Assembly: GCF_002210095.1 (NCBI RefSeq)
Contig: NZ_AQQR01000032.1
Coordinates: 1 to 33,646, forward strand
Origin: Marinibacterium profundimaris
GTDB lineage: Bacteria; Pseudomonadota; Alphaproteobacteria; Rhodobacterales; Rhodobacteraceae
Reading direction: 5' to 3'
Length of the DNA stretch: 33,646 bases
Shown here: in pieces, positions 10,393 to 17,859 of the stretch
Layout: each line of letters begins with the position of its first letter
Numbering within the stretch: position 1 is the stretch's first letter
The notes under the pieces: model-generated
Told to the model about the DNA's origin: nothing
Databases searched by the model: none
The model's input: the letters and a program-made list of their open reading frames with translations, nothing else
Translations under genes and position numbers: made by a program

Positions 10393-12608
10393 GTCCCGGC
10401 CTCACGCTCCGGATCGCGACCGGGATCGCGCAGGCTGGCCAGCACGGCGGATTTATCGCCATCCCGCAGCACCGCGCCATTGTCGAGCAGGATCAGCCGG
10501 TCGACCAGGTCCAGCAGCCCCATGCGGTGGGTCGAGACGATCAGCGTCATCGGGTGTTCGTCCAGCGCGGCGGCGAGCCGGCGGATGAACTCTTTCTCGC
10601 TCTGCATGTCCATGGCGCTGGTCGGCTCGTCGAGGATCAGCACGCGCGGCCTCTGCAGCAGCGCACGCGCCAGCGCCACCATCTGGCGCTGCCCGCCCGA
10701 CAGGTTGCGGCCGCGCTCGGCGATCGGCATGGAAAAGCCCGCCGGATGATGCGCCGCGATGCGGTCGACCCCGGCAGTGCGGGCGGCACGCAGGATGTCC
10801 TCGCTTCGGGCCATGGGCACACCGAAGGCGATGTTCTCGGCCAGCGTGCCGGAAAACAGCACCGCCTCCTGTGGCACCAGCTGCACCGCGCCGCGCACCC
10901 GCGCGCTGTCGAGCTGCGCCATGTTCAGCCCGTCGAGCAGCACGCTGCCCTCGGTCGGCGCGTAAAGCCCGGCCATGACACGCACGAGACTGGTCTTGCC
11001 CGCGCCAACCGGGCCGATCACGCCGACGCGCGCCCCGGCGGGGATCTCGGCGCTGATCTCCTTCAGCGCGGGCAGCTCCGACACCGGGTAGTGCAGCGAA
11101 ACCTCGGAGAGGCTCAGCCGCCCCTGATCCAGCGCCGCGTTCAGCGCGCCACTGCGCTGGCCGGCGTCGGAGGGCATGGCGAGGATCTGGTTCAGCGAGC
11201 GCATCGTCGACATGGCGAAATTGGCGCGCACGAAGAGCGAGGCCAGCATCGTCGTCGGCGCCAGCGCCCGGCCCGACAGGATCATCGCCGCGATCACCGC
11301 GCCCATGGTGATCGAGCCTTCGAGTGCAAGGTAGACGCCGATCACCACTATGCCCACCGAGGAGAATTGCTGCGCCACCGCGGTGATCGTGGTGGCATGG
11401 GTGGCGATCTTGCGGCTGCGCTCCTGCGCGCGGGCGCTTTCGGCGACCTGCGCCTCCCACCGGGTCTGCATGCGGCCCTGCCCCGATATGGCCTTCAGCG
11501 ATTCCAGCTCGGTCAGGGTCTCGACGGCGACGGCGTTCTTGGTCCCCTGCGCCTGCCGCGCCGCGTTGGAGGCCCGGCCCAGCGGCAGCAGCACCAGCAC
11601 GCCCACCACCAGCACGACGCCGAACGCAATGGCAGGCGGAAACGCCAGCGGGCCGCCGATATAGGCGATCACGGCGATGAAGAGCACGGCGAAACACAGG
11701 TCCACCAGCGTCGCCAGCGTCTGGGACGAGAAGAAATCGCGGACCTGCTCGTAATCCTTCAGCGTGTTGGCCAGCGTTCCGCTGGGCATGGTCTGGCTTT
11801 CCAGCCGCAGGTTGGAGACATGGCGGAAGATCGTCGACGATACCGCCTGATCCACCTGCCGGCCCACGCGGTCGGTGACGGCGGCGCGCACCCATTTCAG
11901 CAGGTTGTCGAAGATCAGCGCGATGCCCAGCCCCACCACCAGCGACCACAGTGTCACCAGCGCGGCATTGGGAAACACCCGGTCATAGACCGTCATGGTG
12001 AAGATCGGCGTGGCCAGCGCCAGCAGATTGACCAGCGCCGAGGCCACGATCACCTGCGTATATTCCGGCCAGAACCGCGCGGCGACGCTCCAGTACCAGT
12101 GGCGGCCCGGTGCGGGCGCGTCATGGGCGGCCAGCGGTGTCTCCTCGGGGCGCAGGACGAGGGCGTGGCCGACATGGGCCTCGTCCAGTTCGGCGCGCGG
12201 CAGGGTCAGCGGATCGTCGGAGCGTGCGGGCCAGATGACGCGGGCGGTGTCGGCCTGCAGCTCCAGCAGCACGCAGGCCTCGCGGCCCTTCAGGAACAGA
12301 ACCGCAGGCAACAGCGCCTCGGGCAGATCGCGCAAAGCGCGGCGCGACAGGCGGGCGCGGACCCCCTGCAGCTCGGCCGCCTGCAGCGCCAGCTGCGGGG
12401 TCAACCGGCCATCGGCCGGCAGGGCAAGGCCCGCGATCAGGGACCGGGGGGCGATATCGCGCCCCAGCTCGTGCATCGCGGCGGACAGGGCGCGCAGCAG
12501 CGGATCGGCGGAGCCGGGATCAAAGTTCCACTCCGGCCCCGGACGCGCGCCCGTGCGTTTCACCTGCAACCGGCGGGCCTGCGATCTGGCGGCGCTGCCG
12601 TCGTTCAC
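10389..12608 (-). CDS. Type I secretion ABC exporter (LapB/HlyB type) with degenerate C39-like domain
   Basis: A 739-residue exporter: N-terminal C39-peptidase-like domain (about residues 35-150), six-helix membrane domain (about 175-450) and a nucleotide-binding domain. The NBD has Walker A GPVGAGKTS (about 531), ABC signature LSGGQRQ (about 636) and Walker B VLILDEPTSAMD (about 654). The C39-like domain shows no catalytic cysteine in its first half, so it should be a non-cleaving substrate-docking domain, as known for RTX exporters. I chose GTG at 12608 because CAGGAG lies 6 nt upstream; a longer frame (to 12713) would overlap the TolC gene by 41 nt. It sits between tolC-like and hlyD-like genes. 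Its substrate is probably the giant adhesin. Confidence 0.93.
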   Translation of the reverse strand: MNDGSAARSQARRLQVKRTGARPGPEWNFDPGSADPLLRALSAAMHELGRDIAPRSLIAGLALPADGRLTPQLALQAAELQGVRARLSRRALRDLPEALLPAVLFLKGREACVLLELQADTARVIWPARSDDPLTLPRAELDEAHVGHALVLRPEETPLAAHDAPAPGRHWYWSVAARFWPEYTQVIVASALVNLLALATPIFTMTVYDRVFPNAALVTLWSLVVGLGIALIFDNLLKWVRAAVTDRVGRQVDQAVSSTIFRHVSNLRLESQTMPSGTLANTLKDYEQVRDFFSSQTLATLVDLCFAVLFIAVIAYIGGPLAFPPAIAFGVVLVVGVLVLLPLGRASNAARQAQGTKNAVAVETLTELESLKAISGQGRMQTRWEAQVAESARAQERSRKIATHATTITAVAQQFSSVGIVVIGVYLALEGSITMGAVIAAMILSGRALAPTTMLASLFVRANFAMSTMRSLNQILAMPSDAGQRSGALNAALDQGRLSLSEVSLHYPVSELPALKEISAEIPAGARVGVIGPVGAGKTSLVRVMAGLYAPTEGSVLLDGLNMAQLDSARVRGAVQLVPQEAVLFSGTLAENIAFGVPMARSEDILRAARTAGVDRIAAHHPAGFSMPIAERGRNLSGGQRQMVALARALLQRPRVLILDEPTSAMDMQSEKEFIRRLAAALDEHPMTLIVSTHRMGLLDLVDRLILLDNGAVLRDGDKSAVLASLRDPGRDPEREAGT

Positions 12609-12614
12609 GACCGT

Positions 12615-12620
12615 CTCCTG
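12615..12620 (-). promoter_or_regulatory. Ribosome binding site deciding the ABC exporter start
   Basis: CAGGAG on the minus strand lies 6 nt before a GTG codon at 12608. No comparable site precedes the upstream in-frame codon at 12713, which lies inside the TolC-like gene. Confidence 0.6.
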
Positions 12621-12672
12621 TCCGGACCGGCCTGCGAAAGCGCGGCCCTGCTTGTCCACCGTCTGTCCGCCG

Positions 12673-14082
12673 TCAGTCGACCGAGCGGCGCCAGTCGGAG
12701 AAGGTGCGCGCATCGAACCGCTTGGGCTCGTACGCCGATCCGACCTCGAGCGCCTTCATGTGCTGGCGGGCATAGGTCCGCGCATCTTCGGGCGGCTCGA
12801 TTCCCATCGTCGACAACAGAGTACCCGTCGCCGCCAGAAGGCGATAGCGGATATAGACCTCGAGCGAGCGGGCGTTGATCAGGTTGACCTCGGCCTGGAA
12901 CAGGGCGTTCTGGGTGTTGAGGATGTCCAGCAGCGAGCGCGAGCCGACCTGGTATTCCTCTTCGTAGGTGGTGCGCAATTCGCGCGAGAGATCGGCCTGC
13001 CGGCTCAGCGTGGACACGCGGCGCTGCGCGGTCTGCCAGTCGGCCCATGTGTCGCGGACCTCGCGTTCGACCAGCCGGGTCTGGTGCAGCAGCGTGGCCG
13101 AGGCCTCGCTGGCGCGGCGGATCTGTTCCTGCCGCCGGGCGCGCTTTCGGTCGCCCTGCAGTTCATAGCGCAGCACCACGCCGACCTCGCCGTCAAAGAC
13201 ACCGCCCTCGAAGCCGTTCACATCCTCGCCGGTGGTCACCTCGGCCTCGAGATGCACGGTGGGCCCGCGATTGGCCTCGGCCGCGCGCCAGCGTGCCTGG
13301 GCGGACCCGACATCGGCCTGCGAGAACAGGATCGTGGGATTGTACCGCCGCGCCACGGCCAGCGCCTGGTCCAGCGATCCATGCACCTGCGACGAGATGC
13401 TGGGCACGTTGCCCATGTTGTCGGGCTGAAGCGCCACGATCTGGAGGAACTCGTTTTCGATGGTCAATGCACTGAGTTCGAAATCGATCAGCGTGTCCTC
13501 GGCAAAGAGCACCCTCTCCTGCGCCTGCTGCACATCGCCGATCGGAATGGCCCCGGTGCCAAAGGCATTCTCCAGCCGGGAATAGACCGAGCGGTGGTAG
13601 GTGACATTGCTGCGTGCCAGATCGAGCATCGCGCGCGAGCGCACCACGTCGGCGTAAAGCCGGATCGCCTCGAGCGACAGAAATTCCGACCGCTCCAGCA
13701 CCCGCAGCGCGGCGGCATCGACACGCCAGGCCTGACGCTCGATCTCGGATCGGGTCCGGAACCCGTCGTAGATGAGTTGCGACACCCGCCCCGTCAGTCG
13801 ATATCCTCCGATCGGATCGTCGGCGGCGCTGAGATCATTGGTGGTACTGCCGTCATCATAGCTCGACCCGGCCCAGGCCTCGACCTCGAACCGAGGCATC
13901 TGGAAGGACCGGGCCTGATCCAGTTCAAACTCGATCGCCTGCTTGTTGGCTTCGGCTGCCTCGATCTCGGGATTGGTTTCCAGAACCGCGAAAATCACGT
14001 CCTGCAAGGTTAACGCAGAGGCGGTGGTGGACCAGAAAGTCGCTGACAAACTCAGGCCCGCAAGCGCGAGAACTCGTAACAT
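12673..14082 (-). CDS. TolC-family outer-membrane efflux protein of the T1SS
   Basis: A 469-residue protein with an N-terminal signal peptide (about residues 1-23, ending in ASA) and two OEP repeats of long amphipathic helices. Typical TolC features include 'LSLEAIRLYADVVRSRAM' in the first repeat and 'EEEYQVGSRSLLDILNTQNAL' in the second. Its length matches the family. It supplies the outer-membrane tunnel for the ABC/HlyD complex encoded downstream (64-nt gap to the exporter). The ATG at 14082 is preceded by AGGAAA at a suitable distance. It is the first gene of the operon, diverging from the OmpA-domain gene across a 164-bp region that should hold both promoters. Confidence 0.95.
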   Translation of the reverse strand: MLRVLALAGLSLSATFWSTTASALTLQDVIFAVLETNPEIEAAEANKQAIEFELDQARSFQMPRFEVEAWAGSSYDDGSTTNDLSAADDPIGGYRLTGRVSQLIYDGFRTRSEIERQAWRVDAAALRVLERSEFLSLEAIRLYADVVRSRAMLDLARSNVTYHRSVYSRLENAFGTGAIPIGDVQQAQERVLFAEDTLIDFELSALTIENEFLQIVALQPDNMGNVPSISSQVHGSLDQALAVARRYNPTILFSQADVGSAQARWRAAEANRGPTVHLEAEVTTGEDVNGFEGGVFDGEVGVVLRYELQGDRKRARRQEQIRRASEASATLLHQTRLVEREVRDTWADWQTAQRRVSTLSRQADLSRELRTTYEEEYQVGSRSLLDILNTQNALFQAEVNLINARSLEVYIRYRLLAATGTLLSTMGIEPPEDARTYARQHMKALEVGSAYEPKRFDARTFSDWRRSVD

Positions 14083-14246
14083 GGCGTTTCCTGTTGCTTT
14101 CGGTTAGGTTGAGCTTAACACTAGAGAAGCATATGGGAAAACGCCGTGACAAGCGGCATTTCCGAAAGCGGAGAACCTGTCGGATTGCGGCCACAGCCGG
14201 GGGCTGCAATTTCATGAATTAACGATTGAAATCAGGGATGTTAAAA
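14083..14246. promoter_or_regulatory. Divergent promoter region between TolC and OmpA-domain genes
   Basis: This 164-bp non-coding stretch separates two divergently transcribed adhesion-system genes, so both promoters should lie here. It is noticeably more AT-rich than its surroundings near both ends. A short CAGCC/GGCTG hairpin lies at 14194-14206. I could not assign convincing -35/-10 pairs. Confidence 0.45.
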
Positions 14247-14933
14247 ATGGCACACCTTCGAACATGGATTCTCGCCATATTTTCGTTGATTGTGATCACT
14301 GCCGCTGAGGCCCAGGTGATCGGCACGGTGAATTTCGATTTCGACAGTTCCGCCCTTGACGCCGAGGCGCTGGCGCATATCGCCGAGATCGCCGAAGAGT
14401 TGAAGACCATCGACAGCTACAAACCCACCGCCGTGGTCGGTTATACCGATGCGGTCGGCACCAACGGCTACAACCTCGGGTTGGGCCAGCGCCGGGCCAA
14501 CGCGGTCGCCGCCGAGCTGGTGCGGCTGGGCGTGCAGGTCGACCGGATCGGCCAGGTGGAAAGCCGGGGCGAGGCGGATCTGCTGATCTCGGTCTCGACG
14601 CCCGAGCGGGCGAACCGGCGGGTAAACGTGACGCTCGACCAGATGCTGGCCGCCTGCCGCAGCTTCCGCCAGATCGCGATCACGCGGCAATCCATTGGCG
14701 AAGAGCTGCAGGGCGATCTGCGCAACTATCTCGCGACGGCACGGACCCAGTTCTCGGCGTTCCGGTCCAACGGACAGAACACGCCGGCCTTCGAGGTTGC
14801 GGGCGCCGCGCGCGAAGCCTGCGAAATCGCCGTGGCCTATGACATGCAGGCGATCCGCAAGGTGGAATATGCCAAGCGCTGCATGTGCAATTCGGCGCGC
14901 CTGCAGGTGGCGATGGGGCAGTTGGCACCCTGA
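14247..14933 (+). CDS. Exported OmpA-domain protein next to the adhesin T1SS genes
   Basis: A 228-residue protein with a signal peptide (about residues 1-22, ending AEA). An OmpA-like peptidoglycan-binding domain begins almost at the mature N-terminus: 'VNFDFDSSALDAEA', then 'VVGYTDAVGTNGYNLGLGQRRANAV' in shortened form, and 'RANRRVNVTL' near residue 130. An unassigned C-terminal region of about 90 residues contains four cysteines, including CMC near the end. No lipobox is visible. ATG 14247 is chosen because AGGGA lies about 9 nt upstream; TTG 14226 and ATG 14238 are also in frame. Homologous OmpA-domain genes occur in Shewanella bpfA-type adhesin clusters, so a role in anchoring or stabilising the secretion system at the cell wall is plausible but inferred. 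Confidence 0.88.
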   Translation: MAHLRTWILAIFSLIVITAAEAQVIGTVNFDFDSSALDAEALAHIAEIAEELKTIDSYKPTAVVGYTDAVGTNGYNLGLGQRRANAVAAELVRLGVQVDRIGQVESRGEADLLISVSTPERANRRVNVTLDQMLAACRSFRQIAITRQSIGEELQGDLRNYLATARTQFSAFRSNGQNTPAFEVAGAAREACEIAVAYDMQAIRKVEYAKRCMCNSARLQVAMGQLAP

Positions 14934-14946
14934 CGCCCGGTGCGGG

Positions 14947-15099
14947 CAGACGAATTCGAACTCGTCTCTAACAAGGGCAGGATGGCTGTCCCTTAGGCCG
15001 CGCAGAGACCGCGCCACTCGGCGAGAGCGGCGGCGCGGTCTCTGCGCGGGATAAGGGGCAGTGCTACTGTCCTTGTGGAGACTGGTTCGAATCCGTCTG
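14947..15099. repeat. 153-bp imperfect palindrome with 69-nt inverted arms (MITE-like or structured RNA)
   Basis: The left arm 14947-15015 and right arm 15032-15099 are reverse complements at about 56 of 69 positions (one 1-nt gap). The innermost 18 bp (14998-15015 and 15032-15049) pair perfectly, and the spacer is 16 nt. Short similarity (CCCGGTG) continues just outside both arms. Read outward from the centre, each arm can fold into three successive small hairpins: GCGC/GCGC, GGGCAG/CTGTCC and a T-loop-like AGAC...TTCGAAT...GTCT. Several differences between arms keep pairing. The right arm lies inside the aberrant 3' end of the ParE-like gene. No coding potential is recognised. Confidence 0.75.
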
Positions 15100-15330
15100 A
15101 CACCGGGGTCTCCAGTACACGAAATGCCGCTCGTAGCGGAAGAAATATCCCTCTACTCCGAACTCGGCCGGCACAGGCCTAGACATCACCCCGCGGCTTT
15201 CGATCTTCTCGAAGGCGTCGAACAGCCCGGTGATGTACGTTTCGGCCTGCGCTTCGCCCCACTGGTCGCGGGTGTAGCGGTAGATCTCGTCGATACGCAC
15301 CGAGGCCGCTTCCTGGACCCGGATCGCCAT
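15064..15330 (-). pseudogene. ParE/RelE-family toxin with aberrant, shortened C-terminus
   Basis: The 88-residue frame carries a clear ParE-like plasmid stabilisation fold: 'RIDEIYRYTRDQWGEAQAETYITGLFDAFEKI' in pieces, then 'RPVPAEFGV.GYFFRYERHFVYWR'. Relatives continue after YWR with about 20 residues containing a GIV.ILHERMH-type ending. Here the frame instead runs into 'PRCQTDSNQSPQGQ' and stops, within or beside the inverted-repeat element. The catalytic C-terminal strand is therefore missing and the toxin is probably inactive. It starts 4 nt after the antitoxin stop, as expected for a parDE operon. The family assignment is good; the truncation is inferred from family knowledge. Confidence 0.7.
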
Positions 15331-15334
15331 GGGC

Positions 15335-15592
15335 TCAGGCCCGCCGGTTTCGAGCGATCACCTCGGCGGCGGTCATAGGCGTGTAGCTCTCCTCGGGCGC
15401 AGCGAAGGCCCGGTTCAGTTCCGCCTTCAGCCGATCGAAGGCTTCGCGCTCCGCGCGCTCCTTGTCGCGGCGGGTCAGGTCGCGGATGTACTCACTGACG
15501 TTCTCATAGGCGCCGCCCTCGCCAACGTTCGTCGCGACGAACTCGCTAAGAGCGCCGCTCACGCGTACGGTCATCGTTGTGGTGCGCGGCAT
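15335..15592 (-). CDS. ParD-like antitoxin (ribbon-helix-helix)
   Basis: An 85-residue protein beginning MPRTTTMTVRVSG, a ribbon-helix-helix start, followed by 'FVATNVGEGGAYENVSEYIRDLTRRDK', the typical ParD dimer region. A charged toxin-binding C-terminus follows. ATG 15592 is chosen because GAGGAGAT lies just upstream; a longer frame to 15703 has no support. ATG 15574 is an in-frame alternative. It lies directly upstream of the ParE-like gene in one operon and should repress its own promoter, seen just upstream. With a damaged toxin the antitoxin may be a relic. Confidence 0.82.
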   Translation of the reverse strand: MPRTTTMTVRVSGALSEFVATNVGEGGAYENVSEYIRDLTRRDKERAEREAFDRLKAELNRAFAAPEESYTPMTAAEVIARNRRA

Positions 15593-15619
15593 GGCGGCCG
15601 ATCTCCTCGTTCTGTCTTC

Positions 15620-15647
15620 AAGATAACCAAAAACGAACACATGACAA
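15620..15647 (-). promoter_or_regulatory. Predicted sigma70-type promoter of the parDE-like operon
   Basis: On the minus strand a -35 TTGTCA (15642-15647) and a -10 TATCTT (15620-15625) are separated by 16 nt. They lie about 28 nt upstream of the antitoxin ATG, in the 89-nt gap after the HTH gene. Auto-repression by the RHH antitoxin is expected at such sites. Confidence 0.5.
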
Positions 15648-15681
15648 GACGGTGGCTCCGCCCTAGCGATGGCGCGTCGTC

Positions 15682-15987
15682 CTAGTCGTCGTCCTTGATC
15701 CACCGCTCCGCCAGCGCCAGGAGCACCAGCACGATGGCGTCGGAATGCCGCGCGAGCGAAATCAGGTGCTCGCCGGTCGGCCCGCGCTCACCCGCGAACC
15801 AGTACTTCACGGTTCTCTCGCTGGCTCCCGTCCACCGCATCGCGGTCTTGATCGCCCGATGAGTCGAGCCGAGTTCCGAATGCAAAGCCAAAGCTATCGC
15901 AGCGCGATAGTCGCCGGGAATGCCGTCCAGGTGCAAAACTGTGCCCATCTTCGGCACAACTGTGCCCATCTTCACCCGCAACTTCAT
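15682..15987 (-). CDS. Small helix-turn-helix protein
   Basis: A 101-residue protein. The central part 'THRAIKTAMRWTGASERTVKYWFAGERGP' reads as a helix-turn-helix with a recognition helix (SERTVKYWF), followed by a hydrophobic C-terminal helix. I recognise the pattern from small conserved HTH proteins of alphaproteobacterial mobile regions but cannot name a function. The start ATG 15987 is chosen because GGAGAG precedes it by 4 nt; a longer frame to 16152 lacks such a site. The N-terminus contains a short internal repeat (KMGTVVP / KMGTVLH). It diverges from the serine recombinase gene across 300 bp and may regulate it (inference). Confidence 0.7.
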   Translation of the reverse strand: MKLRVKMGTVVPKMGTVLHLDGIPGDYRAAIALALHSELGSTHRAIKTAMRWTGASERTVKYWFAGERGPTGEHLISLARHSDAIVLVLLALAERWIKDDD

Positions 15988-16287
15988 GTTTCTCTCCGTT
16001 AAATCTTTGGAGAGCCATGAAAACGGGAGAATCTGCTTTGCGCCCGAGACGACGCCCCGACCTCGTCTGGCCAAGCAGGTCTCTATTGGACGGTGACGAC
16101 CATGTTTTTCGAATCTGCGCCCCGCGCCACCCAACGGGTGCAACGGCTGCATGGCGGTCTGGGAAAGGACCTGCCCTTATCGAAGATCGCCTTTTCGAAC
16201 GCTCGAGTGTCTCCTGTGTTCGACGATATTGCCGAGCATCCCGCACAGCGGTGCTGGCGTCGTTGGCGGTGATGGGGAGATGCACGT
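15988..16287. other. Non-coding divergent region, possible control and attachment region of the recombinase cassette
   Basis: Three hundred bases separate the HTH gene and the serine recombinase. An inverted repeat CTCTCC (15992-15997) / GGAGAG (16009-16014) overlaps the ribosome binding site of the HTH gene and could be an operator. Two near-identical TTTTCGAA stretches occur around 16103 and 16190. An open frame from ATG 16017 is arginine-rich, matches no family I know, and runs past the recombinase start. I see no firm attachment site. Confidence 0.4.
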
Positions 16288-17859
16288 GTGAGAAGCGGCC
16301 GGGCGAACAGCGAGGACGGTAGCGCGGCGGCAGAACAGCACGTTCCGGCAGTCGCATATGTCCGGATGTCGACCGATCACCAGAAATACTCGACCGAGAA
16401 CCAGCTCGACGTCCTCCGCAGCTACGCCGCCGCCCGCGGCCTGCAGATCCAGCGCGTGTTCGAGGACTCAGGGCGTTCCGGGCTGCGGCTCGACGGCCGC
16501 GAGGCATTGCAGAACCTGATGGCCGAGGTCCAATCCGGCCAAGCCGACTTCAAGGCAATCCTCGTCTATGACGTCAGTCGCTGGGGCCGATTTCAGGATG
16601 CCGACGAAGGCGCCTATCACGAGCATGTCTGCTCCCGCGCCGGCATCCGGGTCCATTACTGCGGCGAGCAGTTCGAGAACGACGGCAGCATCGGCTCGAA
16701 CCTTCTGAAGACCGTCAAGCGGGTAATGGCCGGCGAATACAGTCGCGAACTCTCGGTGAAGGTCTTCGCCGGGCAATGCCGCCTCGTGGAGCTTGGCTAT
16801 CGCCAGGGCGGCGCGGCCGGATACGGGCTGCGGCGGGTGCTGATCGACGAGCACGGCAACCCGAATGGCGAACTGTCGCGCGGCGAGCAGAAAAGCCTGC
16901 AGACCGACCGCGTGATCCTGGTCCCCGGCCCCAAGGAGGAACAGAGGGTCGTCCAGCGCATGTAGGAGATGTTCGTGAACGAGGGGCGGACCGAGCGCCA
17001 GATCGCGGAGGCCCTGAACGCCGAGGGATACCGCACCGATCTGAACCGGCAATGGACGCGAGCGACCGTCCATCAGGTTCTGACCAACGAAAAATACATC
17101 GGGAACAATGTCTTCTCGAAGGTGTCGTTCAAGCTGAAGCAACGCCGCGTGGTGAACCCGCGCGAGATGTGGATCCGGGCAGAGGGCGCGTTTCCGGCGA
17201 TCGTCGATCAGGCGCTCTTCCTGCGTGCACGGGAAATCGTGGATGCCCGCAGCCGGCATTTCTCGGACGAGGAACTGCTCGATGCTTTGCGCGCGATCCT
17301 TCAGCGACAGGGCATGTTGTCGGGCCTGATCATCGACGAGGAGGACGACCTGCCGTCCTCCAGCGCCTATCGCAGCCGCTTCGGCAGCCTCCTGCGCGCC
17401 TACCGGTTGATCGGTTACGAACCAGATCGCGACTGCGGCTACATCGAGATCAACCGGACCCTACGGCAGGCGCATCCGCAGGTCGTGGCCGAGATCATCG
17501 CCGGCATCGCCCGGCACGGCGGGTCGGCCGTGCAGGACCCCGACACCGACCTGGTGCGCGTCAACGGCGAGTTCACGGTGTCCATCGTGCTGGCCCGCTG
17601 CACGGCGACGGCCGCCGGGTCGCTGCGCTGGCGCATCCGCCTCGACACTGGCCTAGTGCCCGACATTACCATCGCTGTTCGCATGGACGAGGTGAACGAG
17701 ACGCCGCGCGACTATTACGTGCTGCCCAGCATCGACATGACCCTCGGGAAACTGAAATTCGCCGAGCAGAACGGCCTCGCGCTCGATGCGTACCGGTTCG
17801 ACACGCTCGATTTCTTCTACGCGCTCGCCTCGCGGGCCAGGATCGCGGAGGTGGCGTGA
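16288..17859 (+). pseudogene. Large serine recombinase interrupted by an in-frame amber codon
   Basis: Two abutting frames (16288-16965 and 16969-17859) lie in the same phase, separated only by TAG at 16963-16965. Together they make one recombinase of about 523 codons. The N-terminal resolvase domain has the catalytic motif Y-V-R-M-S (Ser28) and 'YDVSRWGRF'; the recombinase domain contains 'GYRQGGAAGYGLRRV' and, after the stop, 'EMFVNEGRTERQIAEALNAEG' (zinc-ribbon-side region), then a long C-terminal domain. Relatives have R-(I/M)-Y-(E/D)-(L/M)-F here, so a Tyr codon probably mutated to TAG. GTG 16288 has GGGGAG 8 nt upstream. Only a 225-residue catalytic fragment would be made unless amber is read through. 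The 3' end overlaps the ParB-like gene by 1 nt. Confidence 0.85.

Noticed and set aside
10194-12878. Plus-strand open frame opposite the ABC exporter
   Set aside because: Shadow of a strongly supported exporter gene; composition is repetitive H, Q, R and G with no known domain.
15060-15120. A tRNA gene or tRNA 3' end (GGTTCGAATCC...CCA)
   Set aside because: The TTCGAAT loop is present but its flanking stem contains a bulge, no acceptor stem or standard anticodon arm fits, and the same sequence recurs inverted in the palindrome.
16017-16322. 101-codon plus-strand frame before the recombinase
   Set aside because: Arginine-rich, without recognised domain, with poor spacing to GGAGAG and overlapping the recombinase start.
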